DNA of 6,675 bases from Acidobacteriota bacterium (lineage in GTDB: Bacteria; Acidobacteriota; Terriglobia; Terriglobales; Acidobacteriaceae), in NCBI GenBank assembly GCA_021778875.1, contig JAJYBT010000146.1:1-6675 (forward strand). Reading direction: 5' to 3'. This document shows positions 6,139 to 6,675 of the stretch, one piece after another. Within the stretch, counting starts at the first letter, position 1. Every line of letters starts with the position of its first letter. The notes below the pieces were generated by a model that was given only the letters and a program-made list of their open reading frames with translations, was not told the origin of the DNA and did no database searches. The position numbers were made by a program, and so were the translations under genes.

Positions 6139-6675
6139 GTGGTTGATAACAAGCTGATTCTTATCACGCTGCTGGTGAAGCTTGGCGTGGCCGCTTCGGT
6201 GGCCAGCGCACTGGCGCGGTCGCGGACCTTCCAGCGGCTGCTGTTTGCCGAGCAGCGCCGGCATCGGGAAACCGCGGCTTTGCTGGCATTCTTTCTGGTG
6301 CCGCTGACGCTGGGCGTCTGGGTGCGGACGACTGTGCCAAACTTTCTGGCTGCCGATCTCTCCTTTGAGACGGTGATTCTGCTGGGGCTGCTGCTGGGCC
6401 CGGGATGGGCGATGGTGGGCGGGGTGATTCTGTCATTCCCAGCGGTGATTCACCATGAGTACCTTGCGCTGCCGTTCAATGTGGCACTGGGTCTGGGCGC
6501 GGGCATCCTGGGCAGCTTTGTGGAGAAGGATGAGATCTGGTCGTTCACTCCGTTCATCGATTTGAGTCTCTACCGGTGGGTGCGGCGCAACCTGCGCAAG
6601 CCGCGCATCGACAGGCAGATTCTGCTGCTGTTTCTGATTGCGGCCATGGAGATCTGCCGCGAGTGGGTGGCGCGC
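6139..6675 (+). CDS. Multi-pass membrane protein, LytS/YehU-type sensor N-terminal domain (3' end beyond the window)
   Basis: The frame is open for 179 codons from GTG 6139 to the right edge. Hydrophobic stretches lie at about residues 6-26, 46-62, 76-104 (probably two helices), 108-127 and 161-178, so five to six membrane segments are visible. Sequence such as VRTTVPNF at 62-69, followed by FETVILLG and PFNVALGLGAG, resembles the five-helix 5TMR-LYT sensory domain found before GAF and histidine-kinase modules in LytS/YehU-type kinases of Acidobacteria. Charged, Arg-rich loops (27-45 and 146-160) would face the cytoplasm. GTG 6139 is chosen because it puts the start just before the first helix (MVDNKLILI when read as Met). 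The alternative GTG at 6097 adds 14 mostly basic residues. No Shine-Dalgarno is visible. The kinase part, if present, is off the window, so the sensor-kinase role is inference from the membrane domain alone. Confidence 0.7.
   Translation, partial: MVDNKLILITLLVKLGVAASVASALARSRTFQRLLFAEQRRHRETAALLAFFLVPLTLGVWVRTTVPNFLAADLSFETVILLGLLLGPGWAMVGGVILSFPAVIHHEYLALPFNVALGLGAGILGSFVEKDEIWSFTPFIDLSLYRWVRRNLRKPRIDRQILLLFLIAAMEICREWVAR

Overview
The window is GC-rich and densely coded, with G/C-ending codons (gtg, ctg, gcg, cgg) and gaps of only a few bases. The mix of genes suggests an acidobacterium of the Terriglobia type: a VOR-like 2-oxoacid:ferredoxin oxidoreductase, a branched-chain aminotransferase with the Lys motif ARAKICGAYVNSA, and a LytS-like five-helix membrane domain. 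This placement is an inference from recalled protein style, not from a search.

Positions 94-5273 (+) look like one operon of five genes. They are an acyl-CoA:carboxylate CoA-transferase (94-1419), a 2x[4Fe-4S] ferredoxin subunit (1454-1753), a VorB/KorA-type alpha subunit (1738-2832), a fused beta-gamma subunit carrying the ThDP site and the gamma domain (2825-4297), and a fold-type IV branched-chain amino acid aminotransferase (4287-5273). After one 34-base gap, every junction overlaps (16, 8 and 11 bases), so translational coupling is likely. The chemistry is sequential: amino acid <-> 2-oxoacid <-> acyl-CoA + CO2 + reduced ferredoxin, then exchange of CoA with a carboxylate. The operon could degrade Val/Leu/Ile while capturing low-potential electrons, run in reverse to assimilate branched short-chain acids, or supply branched acyl-CoA primers for iso-fatty acids. 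The sequence does not show the direction.

A short reading frame open from the left edge ends at 97 in an ATGA overlap with the CoA-transferase start. It may be the tail of another upstream operon gene.

A 77-base convergent gap with an imperfect GC-rich hairpin (5302-5331) separates the operon from ribA (GTP cyclohydrolase II, 5351-6019, minus strand). Divergent from ribA, after a 119-base intergenic region, a GTG-initiated membrane protein begins at 6139 and runs off the right edge. It resembles the sensory membrane domain of LytS/YehU-type histidine kinases. Both divergent genes lack a convincing Shine-Dalgarno sequence and have a -10-like hexamer 6 bases before the start codon, which suggests leaderless transcripts.

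No tRNA, rRNA, CRISPR array, insertion sequence or phage feature was seen. Apart from the operon architecture (especially the beta-gamma fusion), the window is metabolic and fairly conventional.
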